Part shown: piece by piece, positions 54,155 through 64,000 of the stretch
Layout: each line of letters starts with the position of its first letter
Position numbering within the stretch: the first letter of the stretch is position 1
Assembly (NCBI GenBank): GCA_946902985.2
Contig: OX336399.1
Coordinates: 157,542,411 to 157,606,410 of the forward strand
Source: Meconema thalassinum
Taxonomy: Eukaryota; Arthropoda; Insecta; Orthoptera; Tettigoniidae
Direction: 5' to 3'
DNA length: 64,000 bases
The notes under the pieces: generated by a model
Seen by the model: the letters and a program-made list of their open reading frames with translations, nothing else
What the model was told of the DNA's origin: nothing
Database searches by the model: none
Position numbers and translations under genes: made by a program

Positions 54155-55194
54155 TCTATACTAATAAAATGAGATGGTGTGTGTCGGTGTGTTACTCAAT
54201 CATGCAAGAACCACTGGTCTGATGTAAATGAAATTTTACATGGAAGTAGCTGATTTACCTGGTTAACAAATAGGCTAATTTTGATTTTGATACTTTGCAC
54301 TATTTAAGGATGGCGACCACTTCAGTGACGTCACTACACCCTTTGGCATCAAACTTCCATGTTTCCACTTCAAATATAAAGAGAACGCTAAGAAATAGAA
54401 AGGCAGCTTTGGTGGCGTAGTCGGTTGCATGCTGAGCTTCTATGCCCAAGATCGCGGGTTCAAATCTGGTCGAAGCCGTCGGATTTTTAAGAGTGTTAAA
54501 AATCCCTCAGTATGCCTTCCTTCGGAGGGGAAGTAAAGCCGGCGGTCCCATGTCATAGATTTATGGCATGTTAAAGAACCTTCCACTAATTACACCTGTG
54601 TGAAGCTAAATTGTGTAGGTTAAGAATGTAAACAACGCTCTCAGGTTGCTACGTTCGTTGCCAACAGCCGATTGTGGTGGCGTCCAGTTGCTAAGCTCTG
54701 AACTAGTAGTCGTTGACGGTGGCGTTTGGTGGCAAAAGTAGGAACTATTCGAAGAAAATCAAAAGTCTGCAGTCCTTACTTGAATTTAAAAAAACAGATA
54801 ACACACACTAATACAGTCATCACAATTAATACCGTTTATCAGACAGATTCTACACACACCCAAAGTACACGGGGCTACATGACCGCGTTTCCGCAGCCCC
54901 TAAACTTAAGAACCAACCAACCACAAATAGCAAACTTTTGATGGCATACATGAGGTTTAAAAATTAATTTTCTATCTGAAAGATCCTTATCACTTTTCAT
55001 GTATCTCCAACGGTTAGCGAGTAAAACATAAATTTGTGCTATAAAACATGGTCAATGCCAAGCGGTGTAGTTGGACAAAAAGTTCCATCCTAACTCTCCC
55101 TACGCTCAGCACCTCGCCTATCCCCTGTTTTAACTGTCACCTTCACATTTTAATTTATTTATGACCCGTAGCGAAGTATGGGTACTTCAGCTAG
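54155..55194 (+). mobile_element. Non-autonomous Helitron carrying a SINE
   Basis: 5' end TCTATACTAATAAAATG preceded by A. 3' end ACCCGTAGCGAAGTATGGGT (small hairpin) then ACTTCAGCTAG followed by T: the TC...CTAG, A-T insertion and 3' hairpin pattern of Helitrons. No Rep/helicase. About 518 bases in the middle (54408-54925) are a later SINE. Confidence 0.82.
54408..54925 (+). repeat. Full-length SINE family A, tail type 2
   Basis: Head TGGTGGCGTAGTCGGTTGC (A box), B box GGGTTCAAATC at about 54457, body CCTTCCTTCGGAGGGGAAG, long middle, tail ACGGGGCTACATGACCGCG then AACCAACCAACCA. The most complete copy in the window. Confidence 0.85.
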
Positions 55195-55344
55195 TTAATC
55201 TATAATTATAAGATCCGTCTTGTCAAACACTAGAAGGTAGTTCACTAATTAAAATATACGTACATGTTTCGTTATTATATTGATAACTTATTCAGCGTCT
55301 TATACTGTATATACGTTTTTATAAACAATAGACGTAATAATAAT

Positions 55345-55655
55345 AACCTCTGGCACTAAAGCTCATGAATGGCCTAGGCCTACCAAGCGACCGCTGACCA
55401 GCCATTTGGCCTGCAGATATTGGGGTGACGTGTGATCAGCGCATCGGATCCCTCTGCCGTTAATCTTGGCTTTCGTGATCGGGGCAGTGCCTCACTGTCA
55501 GACAGCTACTCAATTGTCCTCACGAGACTCAGTGCATCCCGTTCCAGCCCTCACATCAGTGTTCTAAAATCCCTGACGGAGCCGGGAACCGAAGCCGGGG
55601 CCTCCGGGTGAGAGGCAGGCACGCTACCCCAACACCACGGGGCCGGCAAAACGTT
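55345..55655 (-). repeat. Further tRNA-derived SINE sequences
   Basis: Minus-strand head CCGTGGTGTTGGGGTAGCGTG with a degraded B box (GGCTTCGGTTCCC) at about 55650-55570, then CATTCCAGCCC-like and GATCAGCGCATCGGATCC phrases to 55345. Confidence 0.65.
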
Positions 55656-55819
55656 TTCCAGCAATATTTCAAGATTGAATAACCTTTATCTTTCGAAGTA
55701 TTTATTCGCATTATAATTATCATTATTTTTGCCTGGCTGGAAGCATTAACCTGTGACATTCAACAACATCCTATATACGTTTCCTTCACACAATATGTTT
55801 AATTCAACATTAATTTATG

Positions 55820-57332
55820 TTTTTAGCCAATTTTCAATTTTGAAAAAATAGGCTTATGAGATCACCTTTTGTCCGTGTGTCTGTGTGTGTGTGTGTGTGT
55901 GTGTTCCCCCTAATAACTTCTAAACGGCTGGAGCGATTTCAATGAAACTCGGTAGGTTCATAGCACTATTCCGGGCGACCCCAACCGTGCCCTTCAAATT
56001 TTGTTACGTCTCACCAATCCAACATGGCGGCTATGCGAAATATTTCACCAGCATTCAATATCTCCGAAGCTATTCCCGATATCACCCTGGAATTTGTTAC
56101 GGTGATAAAGGGAACTACTAGAAGTTTACCTATGTGACTTATGAAAAACTGGTAACTACAAAACCAACATGGCGGCCACGCGAATTTGCGACTTTTAAAT
56201 AGACGTTTCTCGCCATTTAACCAACCACACGCAATAAAACTTGGTAGAGTATATGTCTATACACATCGTAATGCACCGACATCTAACTTCGTTCAATTGT
56301 CTACATAACCACAAGATGGCGGATGTGCGAAATATTTCACCGGCATTCTATATCTCTAAAACTATTAGCGGTATCACCCTGAAATTTTGTACGGAGATAA
56401 AGCGCACTACTGGAAGTTCATCTATAAGACTTTCAGAAACCGGTTAACTACAAAACGAACATGGCGGCCAAGCGAATTTGAAAATTTTAAATAGACCTTT
56501 CTCGCGATTTAATGTTCCAAACGCAATGAAATCTGGTACAGGAAATGTTTATACACATTGTAATGCACTGGTATCTAATTTAGTTCAATTGTTTACATAA
56601 CCTCAAGATGGCGGCTGTGCGAATTTTAAAATTAAGTTTTTATTTCTTGTGTCATAATCATGCGATCGAAGTGAAAGTTTGAATAATGAACCTACGCAAT
56701 AATTTTCCTTTATTGGTACATGACTCTATGGCCTATACATTTAACAATCCAACTTGGCGACCATCCGAAATATTTAGACGGCTTAGAATATCTACGAATG
56801 TATTAAAGCAATCAAACTGAATTTTTATGTTCATAGGGGCTATGAACTTAGGTTCACCTATAGGACTTTAAATAACCTGGTGATCACAAATCCAACATGG
56901 CGGCGACGCGAAGTATAACTATTCACATGTACGTTTCTCGCAATTTAACCATCCGAGTGCAGTGTGAAACTTGGTACAGTAAATTCTTATACGAATGTTA
57001 ATCCACTGGCATCTAATTAATTTCAATTGTTTCCATAACCACAAGATGGCAGCTGTGCGAAATTTTAAAATCTCCTTGCTGCTTCTTGTGTCCTAATCAT
57101 GCGATTGAAGTTTGAATGCTACACGTACACAATAATCTTCATGTAACAGTACATAACTCCATGACCTACATATATAAAATCCAACATGGCGACCTTACGA
57201 AATATTTAGTCGTTTCTCAATATCTACGAATCTATTACAGCAATCAAACTGAAATTTTGTATGTTGGTAGTGGCAATTAACATAAGTAGGATATATGAAA
57301 ATAGGCTGTATAGTTCTTCACGGAACTACTTG
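55820..57332 (+). repeat. 1.5-kb hairpin-ended repeat, copy 3
   Basis: Same orientation as copy 1, starting TTTTTAGCCAATTTTC and ending GGAACTACTTG, then TT. Internal ~330-bp units are collinear with copy 1. The starting hairpin has one mismatch compared with copy 1 (AGCCAATTTT). Confidence 0.88.
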
Positions 57333-58014
57333 TTATTATTCCTTTTTCTAGCCATTCAATTATTTTAAATTAATGAATTTCTGTAAGGATATCCATTTTC
57401 TTTTTGGATCTTTGTTGATAAAGTTTTCTAATATTTCCTCACGCTGAAGAAGTTACCAATGTAATAACCTAGCATGTACGTATATTTCAATTAGTAAGCT
57501 ACCTTTGACAAGGCAGATCTGTTAATTATAAATCAATTGCATTTCTGTAAAAATGTTCCTTAGCTACACTTAGAAATCATGGGTATGTTATTATTATTTT
57601 CGGTTTATACAGTACACTAGCAGAAGTACCCATTCTTCGAACGGTCTTATGTATTGATAACCAGACGTTATCAATTGAGCTACTGTTGCAATGGTTAGGG
57701 GCTTGGAACCTGTTTGTCGACCGGAAAAAATGATTAGATAAGATATGCTCTCAAACTTAATTTACCTAACGTGTCCTTCCAGACGCGAAAATAAAATTGA
57801 AAACCTCGTAGACGAATCGCAATACAAGTCACATACAAACTGACCCTAACCGTAGTGTCAAGTGCCCAACCACAGGAAGACCCCTTTTATAAATTATACA
57901 GGCTCGTGGTACATGAAAATTCAGGTTTTTTAGACTCCAATGGCCCAAATTCCTAAAAGCAGCAAAAAATAGTCTACTATTTCAAATCAGGAATTTTGTA
58001 AAATAATGTTGCTG
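57333..58014. other. Non-coding, no feature recognised
   Basis: AT-rich without a convincing frame or repeat boundary. Confidence 0.5.
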
Positions 58015-59729
58015 TTTGGAGATATAATAGACCTTCTGTACGACATGACGCGCGTGTAGTCGTGTGAAAATATCTAGGGTACTCCTTGAATCCCTTAAGT
58101 GCATTGATGAATTTTACAGTTTCAGTTGGTTCAGTGATAACCTTATAGCCAATTGTAAACCTTAACAGAAATTCTAGAGTACCCCCTGACCCCTTAAGCG
58201 CCTTTTAGGGCCCCTGAGTTTCGTTTCTCACATTGAGGGGCTGAAAATTAGTTTTGTCTCACCCTTCTACGCCTATGCCAGCATGTATTTTAAGGTGGTA
58301 GGCCCCCTTTTATGAGAGGTACGGAGAAGAGTTACATCAATGATTAGTGTCGTGCCTCTGTATCAAATTTTACGTTAATCCACCCAGCCGTGAGTTATAA
58401 GAACACAAAAAATTGTCCACAGACAAACAGACAGACAAAAAAATATTTATGCGCGCAACTGTCATAAAACAGTCTAATATGGGTAAATATCACGTATTTC
58501 CGAGGAAATTCAGAAAATAAAGACAAACTTTTTTGTAGTCAATTTTTACCCTCCAGGTTGGTGGTTCCCACGGACTCAGCGAGGGAACTCACCACTACCG
58601 CCTTTCCAGGCAGTGTCCTGGAGCTGGGAACACTTGGTCGGTTTGGATACAACTGGGGAGGTGTGATTAGCACTTCGCCCAGGTGGCCTCACCTGTAAAG
58701 CAAACAGGGGCCTCATGAGGGATGGGAAGGTAAGGGTAGATGGGGATGGATAGGCAAGGAAGAGGGAAGGAGGCGGCCGTGGCCTTACAGGAGGTACCGT
58801 CCCGACATTTGCCCGAAGACGAAGTGGGACACCACGGAAAACCACTTCGAGGATGGCTGAAGTGGGAATCCGAGGCTAAGTAGATCCCGTTCCAGTCCTC
58901 ATACCACTTTTCAAATTTCGTTGCAGAGCCGGGAATCGAACCCACGACCTTCGGGTGGCAGCTAACCATGTAGGCCACTACTCGACGGAGGCGACTTTCA
59001 TTCTTATATAATAGAGAATATATAGAATAGACCTTCCGTACCATATCCACACGTGTAAATCGCGTGAAAAAAATCTAGGGTACCCCTTGACCCCTTAAGT
59101 GCATTATATGTATTGATGAATACTTTAGCTTAATTTGGATCCGTTGTAACCTTATAGTCGTTTGCAAACATTCACAGTACTGTAATAAATGGAACTACAT
59201 TGCGTCTTACAGAAATAGATGGACTTCTGAGATTCAGTTGCCATGGCTACCGGCATGCATTCTTTCATTAATTTATTAAGTGAAATTAGTTTTCTGGGAA
59301 TATCTCAAAAACTGTTGATTCTAGGGCCTTAATATGTGGTTTTCGGGGTCCCTTTGGGGCCCCGAGTTCCGTCTCCCACATTGAGGGGCTGAAAATGAGC
59401 TTTGTCTCACCCTTCTACGCATATTTCAGCATGCATTTTAAGGGGGTAGGACCCCTTTTATGAGAGGTACGGAGAAGTGTTACATCAATGATTAGTGTCG
59501 TGCCTCTGATGGATATCTGTATCAAATTTTACGATGATCCACCCAGCCGTTCTCGAGTTATAAGGACACAAAAAATTGTCCACAGACAAACAAACAGACA
59601 TACGGACAGACAAAAAAATTATTTTTGCGCGCATCCGTCATAAAACAGTCTGAAACGCGCAAATATCGCAAATTTCCGTGGAAATTCAGAAAAAAACAGA
59701 CAAACTTTCATTTTTATATATAGAGAGAT
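58015..59729 (+). repeat. Two tandem copies of an interspersed repeat, the first split by a SINE
   Basis: Copy 1 starts ATAATAGACCTTCTGTACGAC (58020) and copy 2 ATAGAATAGACCTTCCGTACC (59022). Both run through CTAGGGTACYCCTTGA, GCATTTTAAGG, TTTTATGAGAGGTACGGAGAA, ATTGTCCACAGACAAAC and end near CTTTCATT-TTATATA-TAGAGA. The end of copy 1 is displaced by the SINE at 58541-58992. No coding capacity. Confidence 0.8.
58541..58992 (-). repeat. SINE family D
   Basis: Minus-strand head at 58990: GCCTCCGTCGAGTAGTGG with B box GGTTCGATTCCC at about 58940. Middle phrases GGTTTTCCGTGGTGTCCCAC, and CACTGCCTGGAAAGGCGG near the 3' end. Family copies at 61432-62057 and 63019-63559. Confidence 0.82.
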
Positions 59730-59829
59730 AACACATTTCTGCTACATTACAACATAACTATACGGGCTTCAGTGAACCAAAGTATAGTTACTGAAACAGC
59801 AACTTCTAAGCTGGAATGTCACTACCCAT

Positions 59830-61369
59830 GAACTTCCGGACGATTTAGGTTGTTGATAGAACTACTGCCTTCTGCATTAGTTTGTACAGTTGAGTATCCA
59901 GATCCAGTTCTTTAAGGCCTTGGAGCAATGTACCTTGGATCACGCCTCTGCTTGAGACAATGATAAGTATGGTCTTCACTCGCTCTACATGCCATTGTCT
60001 TTTGATAGGGTCGACCAACTCGCTGTATTTGCTGATCTTTTCTATGTGTTTTGACTGGATATTCTTGTTGTTAGGAATCGCAACATCAATCAAGGTAGTT
60101 TGCTTGATTTTCTTGTTGACAACCACCAGATCCGGTCTGTTGTGTGATACCGATTGATCAGTCAAAATAGTTCGGTCCCAATACAGCTGGTATTCATTGT
60201 TTTCAAGAACACACTCTGGCTGATGCTGGTGGTACGGAACTTTCTTTCGTTTTAGAAGCTAAAAGTTATCAGCCAACTCCTGATGCAAGATTTTAGCAAC
60301 TGCATCATGCCTATGTTTGTGCTCCGTCGCCAGGAAATATCTTCATGCAGATGTAATATGCTGTATTGTTTCTTACTGTTGACATCCGTAGCGCACTTAT
60401 GATCTGGTACAGCGGGATCTTTTACAATGAACTTGAGGTAGTTCCTTGTAGGGATGACTTGGACTTGAATTGCTAGCATAAAACCTTCAGTTTCTGGAAA
60501 GATCTGTCCTGAAGTGAGCGAGTAGTTTGACGCAGTTATATCAACATTTGATTGACTCACCTCATTTGGATGTCTTCCGTGCAAGGGTTTTGCTTTCCAT
60601 GCTTCCATCTTCTGAAGGTCAGTATGTAGGTGGTTTTGAATCTCTCGTTGACACAAGACCAGTGGCGTTGATCTGTCCGTCTCACTGATGGCTCAGTGAA
60701 GTACAGATGACCTCGCTTCTGCGTAGAAGTACTCCCTAAGGCTGACTATCAGTCGTTTCATCTAGTTATCAATGTCAACGAACCCACGTCCACCTAGGCT
60801 TCTGGGTAGAGTAAATCGCTCTATTAGAGATCGTGGGTGGTGTTTCCTTCCTTTTGTGAGCATCGTTCTCATTTTTCGCTCAAGACCTTCGATGTCCATT
60901 TTACACTATTTGATTATACCAAAGGAGTAGCTCAGCACAAGTACAGCATACGTGTTAACAGCTTTCACTAGGTTTTTGCTGTTCAAGTGCGTTTTTATGA
61001 TTTGTTTTAATCTTTTGGCAAATTCACAGAACAGATCTTTCTTTATTGACACATGGTCAATATGCCTAGCTTGGTTTACTCCTAAGTATTTGTAGGTGTC
61101 TTCTGCTAACATAGCCTTAATATGCTGTCCATCTTCCAGCTCATACCCGGACTTCTGTACTTTTCCTCTCACCACCTTTAGTGTCCGACACTTGTCCAAA
61201 CCAAATCCCATTTGTACGTCTCATGAGAATACTTCAAGTATTCTCAGCAAGTTTCCAGATGCGACTCCGTTTCGGCATAGAGTTTAAGGTCGACCATGTA
61301 CAGCTGATGTTTTAGCCGAGTACCAACTCTCTTTCCAATCTTGATAGAAAAGCAGGGTTGATAAAGGAT

Positions 61370-61375
<6 letters not shown>
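59830..61375 (-). pseudogene. 5'-truncated LINE with restriction-like endonuclease end
   Basis: Starts inside the RT palm: INPAFLSRLERE, then LYMVDLKLYAETESHLET, the catalytic motif, which normally reads YMDD in this lineage but here has Val for the first Asp (near 61293). Then MGFGLDKCRTLKVVRGK (thumb), YKYLGVNQARH, and after several broken frames a C-terminal nuclease-like region from 60165: HNRPDLVVVNKK and TLIDVAIPNN, giving a PD...D pattern, KYSELVDPIKRQWHVE, VIQGTLLQGL. Fits RLE-type LINEs (R2/R4/NeSL-like); which of these is unsure. The active site change and stops make it dead. Confidence 0.75.
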
Positions 61376-61413
<38 letters not shown>

Positions 61414-61420
61414 TTATTTA
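61371..61420. repeat. (TTA)n microsatellite, SINE tail
   Basis: About 45 bases of ATT repeats next to the 3' (left) end of the SINE family D copy. Confidence 0.85.
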
Positions 61421-62057
61421 GTCGATTTACCATCTAGGTTGGTGTTTCCCACGGACTCACTACTTGGAACTACTTGAAATTGAACGGAACTTGTAGCTCA
61501 CCCTTTAGGGTATCCGCTGGAAGCAGCTACAGACTCAGGCGAGCCGAACATGTCCTCGGACACTCCCGGCACTAAAAGCCATACGATTAATAATAATAAT
61601 AATAATAAACGGACTCAGCGAGGGAACTCACCACTACCGCCTCTATGGGCAGTGTCCTGGAGCTTGTAACATCTGGTCGGGGTGGATACAACTGGGGAGG
61701 AGGTGTGATCAGCACTTCGCCCAGGCGGCCTCACCTGCAAAGCGAACAGGGGCCTCATGAGGGAAGGGAGGGGAATATTGGGACGGATAGGCAAGGAAGA
61801 GGGAAGGAGGCGGCCGTGGCCTTATAGTAGGTACCATCCCGGCATTTGCCCGAAGACGAAGTGGGAAACCACGGAAAACCACTTCGAGGATGGCTGAGGT
61901 GGAATCGAGCCCCTCTACTCATTTGGACCACCCGAGGCTGAGTAGACCCCGTTCCAGTCCTCATACCACTTTTCAAATTTCGTGGCAGAGCCGGGAATCG
62001 AACCCAGGACCTCCGGGGTGGCAGCTAACCATGCTGACCGCTACGCTACGGAGGCGA
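61421..62057 (-). repeat. SINE family D split by a family A tail
   Basis: Head at 62057 (minus GCCTCCGTAGCGTAGCGG, B box GGTTCGATTCCC at 62003). At 61460-61608 it is interrupted by a plus-strand family A 3' piece. The 9-bp ACGGACTCA occurs on both sides of that piece. Confidence 0.85.
61460..61608 (+). repeat. SINE family A tail type 1, 5'-truncated, inserted into SINE D
   Basis: GAACTTGTAGCTCACCC...GGCACTAAAAGCCATACGAT plus (ATA)n. Direct 9-bp duplicates ACGGACTCA at 61451-61459 and 61609-61617. Confidence 0.9.
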
Positions 62058-62549
62058 CATTATTATTATTGCTGTACATCACGTTTTCAAAAGAAATGTA
62101 TTAGATAATCTGAAAGGCATAGGCTAAATAAAACTACTCTATAACTCAGAATATTATTTATACTGATTTTACTAATGCCTCCACCGAAAGTGATTAGATT
62201 AGTTTGGGGGAGGAAGACTGTTTTGTTGATGTGATCGACATTTCTAAGTTTTGCAACATTAAAATGAATAGTTCTTTTTGTCTTCTTTTGGTGCTTATTG
62301 CTTTAATATTTAACAGTAATAATTACCGCACTTGCTAAGTTTTTGTTTTGTTTTTGGAGAGCAGTGACTGTCTGTGGGTGTCACTGTAGGTTTGGTAGTG
62401 TTTTGTTTTGTCTTACATATTTGGACGTGATGATGCTCACTTGGCGAGCGAAACATGTCTTCTCCCTCTCCTATAGTCCTTAACAGTATATATATCTTAA
62501 TCACAAGTAATGTATTTACCGACAGTGATGCCTGCGCTCGCTAAAGCGC
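62058..62549. other. Non-coding, no feature recognised
   Basis: T-rich stretches (TTTTGTTTTG near 62345 and 62400); no convincing frame. Confidence 0.5.
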
Positions 62550-62880
62550 AGCGTTAAGTAATGGGGCCAAGCTCTCTCCCGGCTCAGTAGGAGCGTGGGT
62601 TTGATCCCCACCATTGGCCGTCCTTCAAATGGTTTTCCGTGGTTTCCCAATTTCAACTCCAGGCAAATGCTGGGACGGTAACTTCTCCCAGGCCACGGCC
62701 ATTTCCTTCCACATCCTTGCCCAGTTTCATTCATCATCATTCATTTCATCTGTCATTAACTCCTCTCTTGGGGTTGGCGTCAGGTAGGGCATCCGGCCGT
62801 AAAAACCATCCACCACCATAGACTTCTATCGCATCTCGTCCCCAACCCGTTGGAAAACTGGAATAGTAAGGGATAGACGT
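62550..62880 (+). repeat. SINE-like repeat related to 43485-43990
   Basis: GGTTTGATCCCCACC B-box-like at 62588, GGTTTTCCGTGGTTTCCCAA, CATTCATTTCATCTGTCATTAA and AGGGCATCCGGCCGTAAAAA. The last two phrases are widespread in arthropod SINEs of this kind. Confidence 0.65.
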
Positions 62881-63018
62881 ACTTGTACATGTAATTTATT
62901 TCAGTTTTTCACATATTCCAGTAATTAGAATTAATTTGTTTGGACCGACTGATAGCTAGGATATTAATTGTTAACACTTTAAAGGACAAAACTATTTTTT
63001 ACTTTTATGTGTTTTTAC

Positions 63019-63032
63019 ATTTTATTTTATTT

Positions 63033-63079
<47 letters not shown>

Positions 63080-63559
63080 TTGTCGTTTACCCTCCAGTTT
63101 GGTGTAACCCACGGACTCAGCGAGGGAACTCACCACTACCGCCTCTACGGGCAGTGTCCTAGAGCTGGGAACATAGAATCGGAGGGGATACAACTGGTGA
63201 GGTGGGATTGGCACCTCGCCCAGGCGGCCTCACCTGCAAAGCGAACAGGGGCCTCATGAGGCAAGGTAAGGGATGGTTAGGATGGATAGGCAAGGAAGAG
63301 GGAAGGAGGCGGCTGTGGTCTTGAAGAAGGTACCATCCCGGCATTTGCCTGAAGACGAAGTGGGAAACCACGGAAAACCACTTCGAGGATGGCTGAGGGG
63401 GAATCGAACCCCCTCTACTCATTTGGGCCACCCGAGGCTGAGTAGACCCCGTTCCAGTCCTCGTACCACTTTTCAAATTTCGTGGCAGGGCCGGGAATCG
63501 AACCCAGTACCTCCGGGGCGGCAGCTAACCATGCTGACCGCTACGCTACGGAGGCGACG
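63019..63559 (-). repeat. SINE family D with (AAAT)n tail
   Basis: Most complete family D copy. Head at 63559 (GCCTCCGTAGCGTAGCGGTC), B box GGTTCGATTCCC at about 63505, a long body and a TTTA-rich tail at 63019-63080. Confidence 0.88.
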
Positions 63560-63789
63560 TTAATTTATTTTAATTATTATAATTAGGCTATAAATAACGT
63601 TATTTTTTGTTCTAGAAATGTTAATGTTTTTTACGAAGGTATATCAAAAGTTAGTTGGACTAACGCGCAGCAGCGCTGTGTGTCGCAAAAGTGGGCACAG
63701 CGGAGAAAGGGACAGACACTCCCCACACGTCTGTTAGGCCGGTCGCTGTGGTGTCTCGTCTTGTATGGTGTGAATAGCGACCAAAAGCA

Positions 63790-64000
63790 ATGGCGCGTCG
63801 ACTGGACGTTCACTCCAAATATGAGGTGCGTGCGGCAATCCGATTCCTATAGGCCAAAAGGAAGAATTGCACGGACATTCATCGTGAAATTAGTGCTGTG
63901 TATGGGGAGCTGGCCATTTCCCGGCAAGGAATCGTAAAGTGGTGTCAGCAATTCGAAGCCGGACGCACGGATATCACGGACGAATTTCGCGAGGGCTGGC
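63790..64000 (+). pseudogene. Mariner-like transposase N-terminus, runs off the window
   Basis: ATG at 63790 then MARRLDVHSKYEVRAAIRFL, a TAG at 63859-63861, and the same frame continues with TDIHREISAVYGELAISRQG, IVKWCQQFEAGRTDITDE to the window end. This is the N-terminal helix-turn-helix (HTH_48 type) of mariner/SETMAR-like transposases that binds the terminal repeats. The DDD catalytic region would lie beyond 64000. One in-frame stop is present. A possible terminal-repeat edge lies at about 63640 (GTATATCAAAAGTTAG), not verified. Confidence 0.8.

Overview
The window looks like a stretch of intergenic or heterochromatic DNA from a large, repeat-rich arthropod genome, most likely an insect. 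The reasons are many Gypsy-type LTR elements, APE-type LINEs, several tRNA-derived SINE families, PIF/Harbinger, Helitron-type and mariner pieces, AT-rich filler, and no recognisable host gene. The order cannot be fixed from sequence alone.

Layout: 1-1201 is the tail of a retroelement polyprotein fusing an OTU-type domain to a retropepsin. An AT-rich stretch follows to 3060. From 3061 to 38020 lies one Gypsy-type LTR retrotransposon (Gypsy A, minus strand, 240-bp LTRs, tRNA-Pro-like primer site), blown apart by later insertions. Its RT is split by a 1.5-kb repeat (5677-7215). Its gag is split at one codon boundary by a 28,247-bp element (8336-36582) with inverted repeats of 3.0 and 3.2 kb, termini AGTAGGGGGG...CCCCCCTACT, and an exact 6-bp target duplication GTACTC. 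These are Polinton/Maverick-type hallmarks.

Inside the 28-kb element the possibly native cargo is a compact, intron-poor cluster at 27.4-29.7 kb: a broken IAP (BIR-BIR-RING) gene, an unidentified 93-residue protein, and a convergent FLYWCH-like zinc-finger gene. No PolB, retroviral-type integrase, protease, ATPase or capsid gene of an autonomous Polinton is visible, so this is probably a non-autonomous or decayed derivative. It was itself invaded by an APE-type LINE (11.5-15.0 kb), a small PIF/Harbinger element (19.1-20.0 kb), a second complete Gypsy (Gypsy B, 20495-27083, TSD ATAT), a second copy of the 1.5-kb repeat inside a 13-bp minisatellite, and a 5'-truncated LINE abutting the right inverted repeat.

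From 38 kb to the end the DNA is a mosaic of short repeats: LINE 3' fragments, a retroelement RNase H piece with an 11-bp TSD, several tRNA-derived SINE families (one with two exchangeable 3' tails), a Helitron carrying a SINE, a third 1.5-kb repeat copy, an RLE-type LINE fragment with a mutated RT active site, minisatellites, and the start of a mariner-like transposase at the window edge. The elements do not cooperate as a pathway. Their value is a readable insertion order: Gypsy A first, then the 28-kb element, then the elements inside it.
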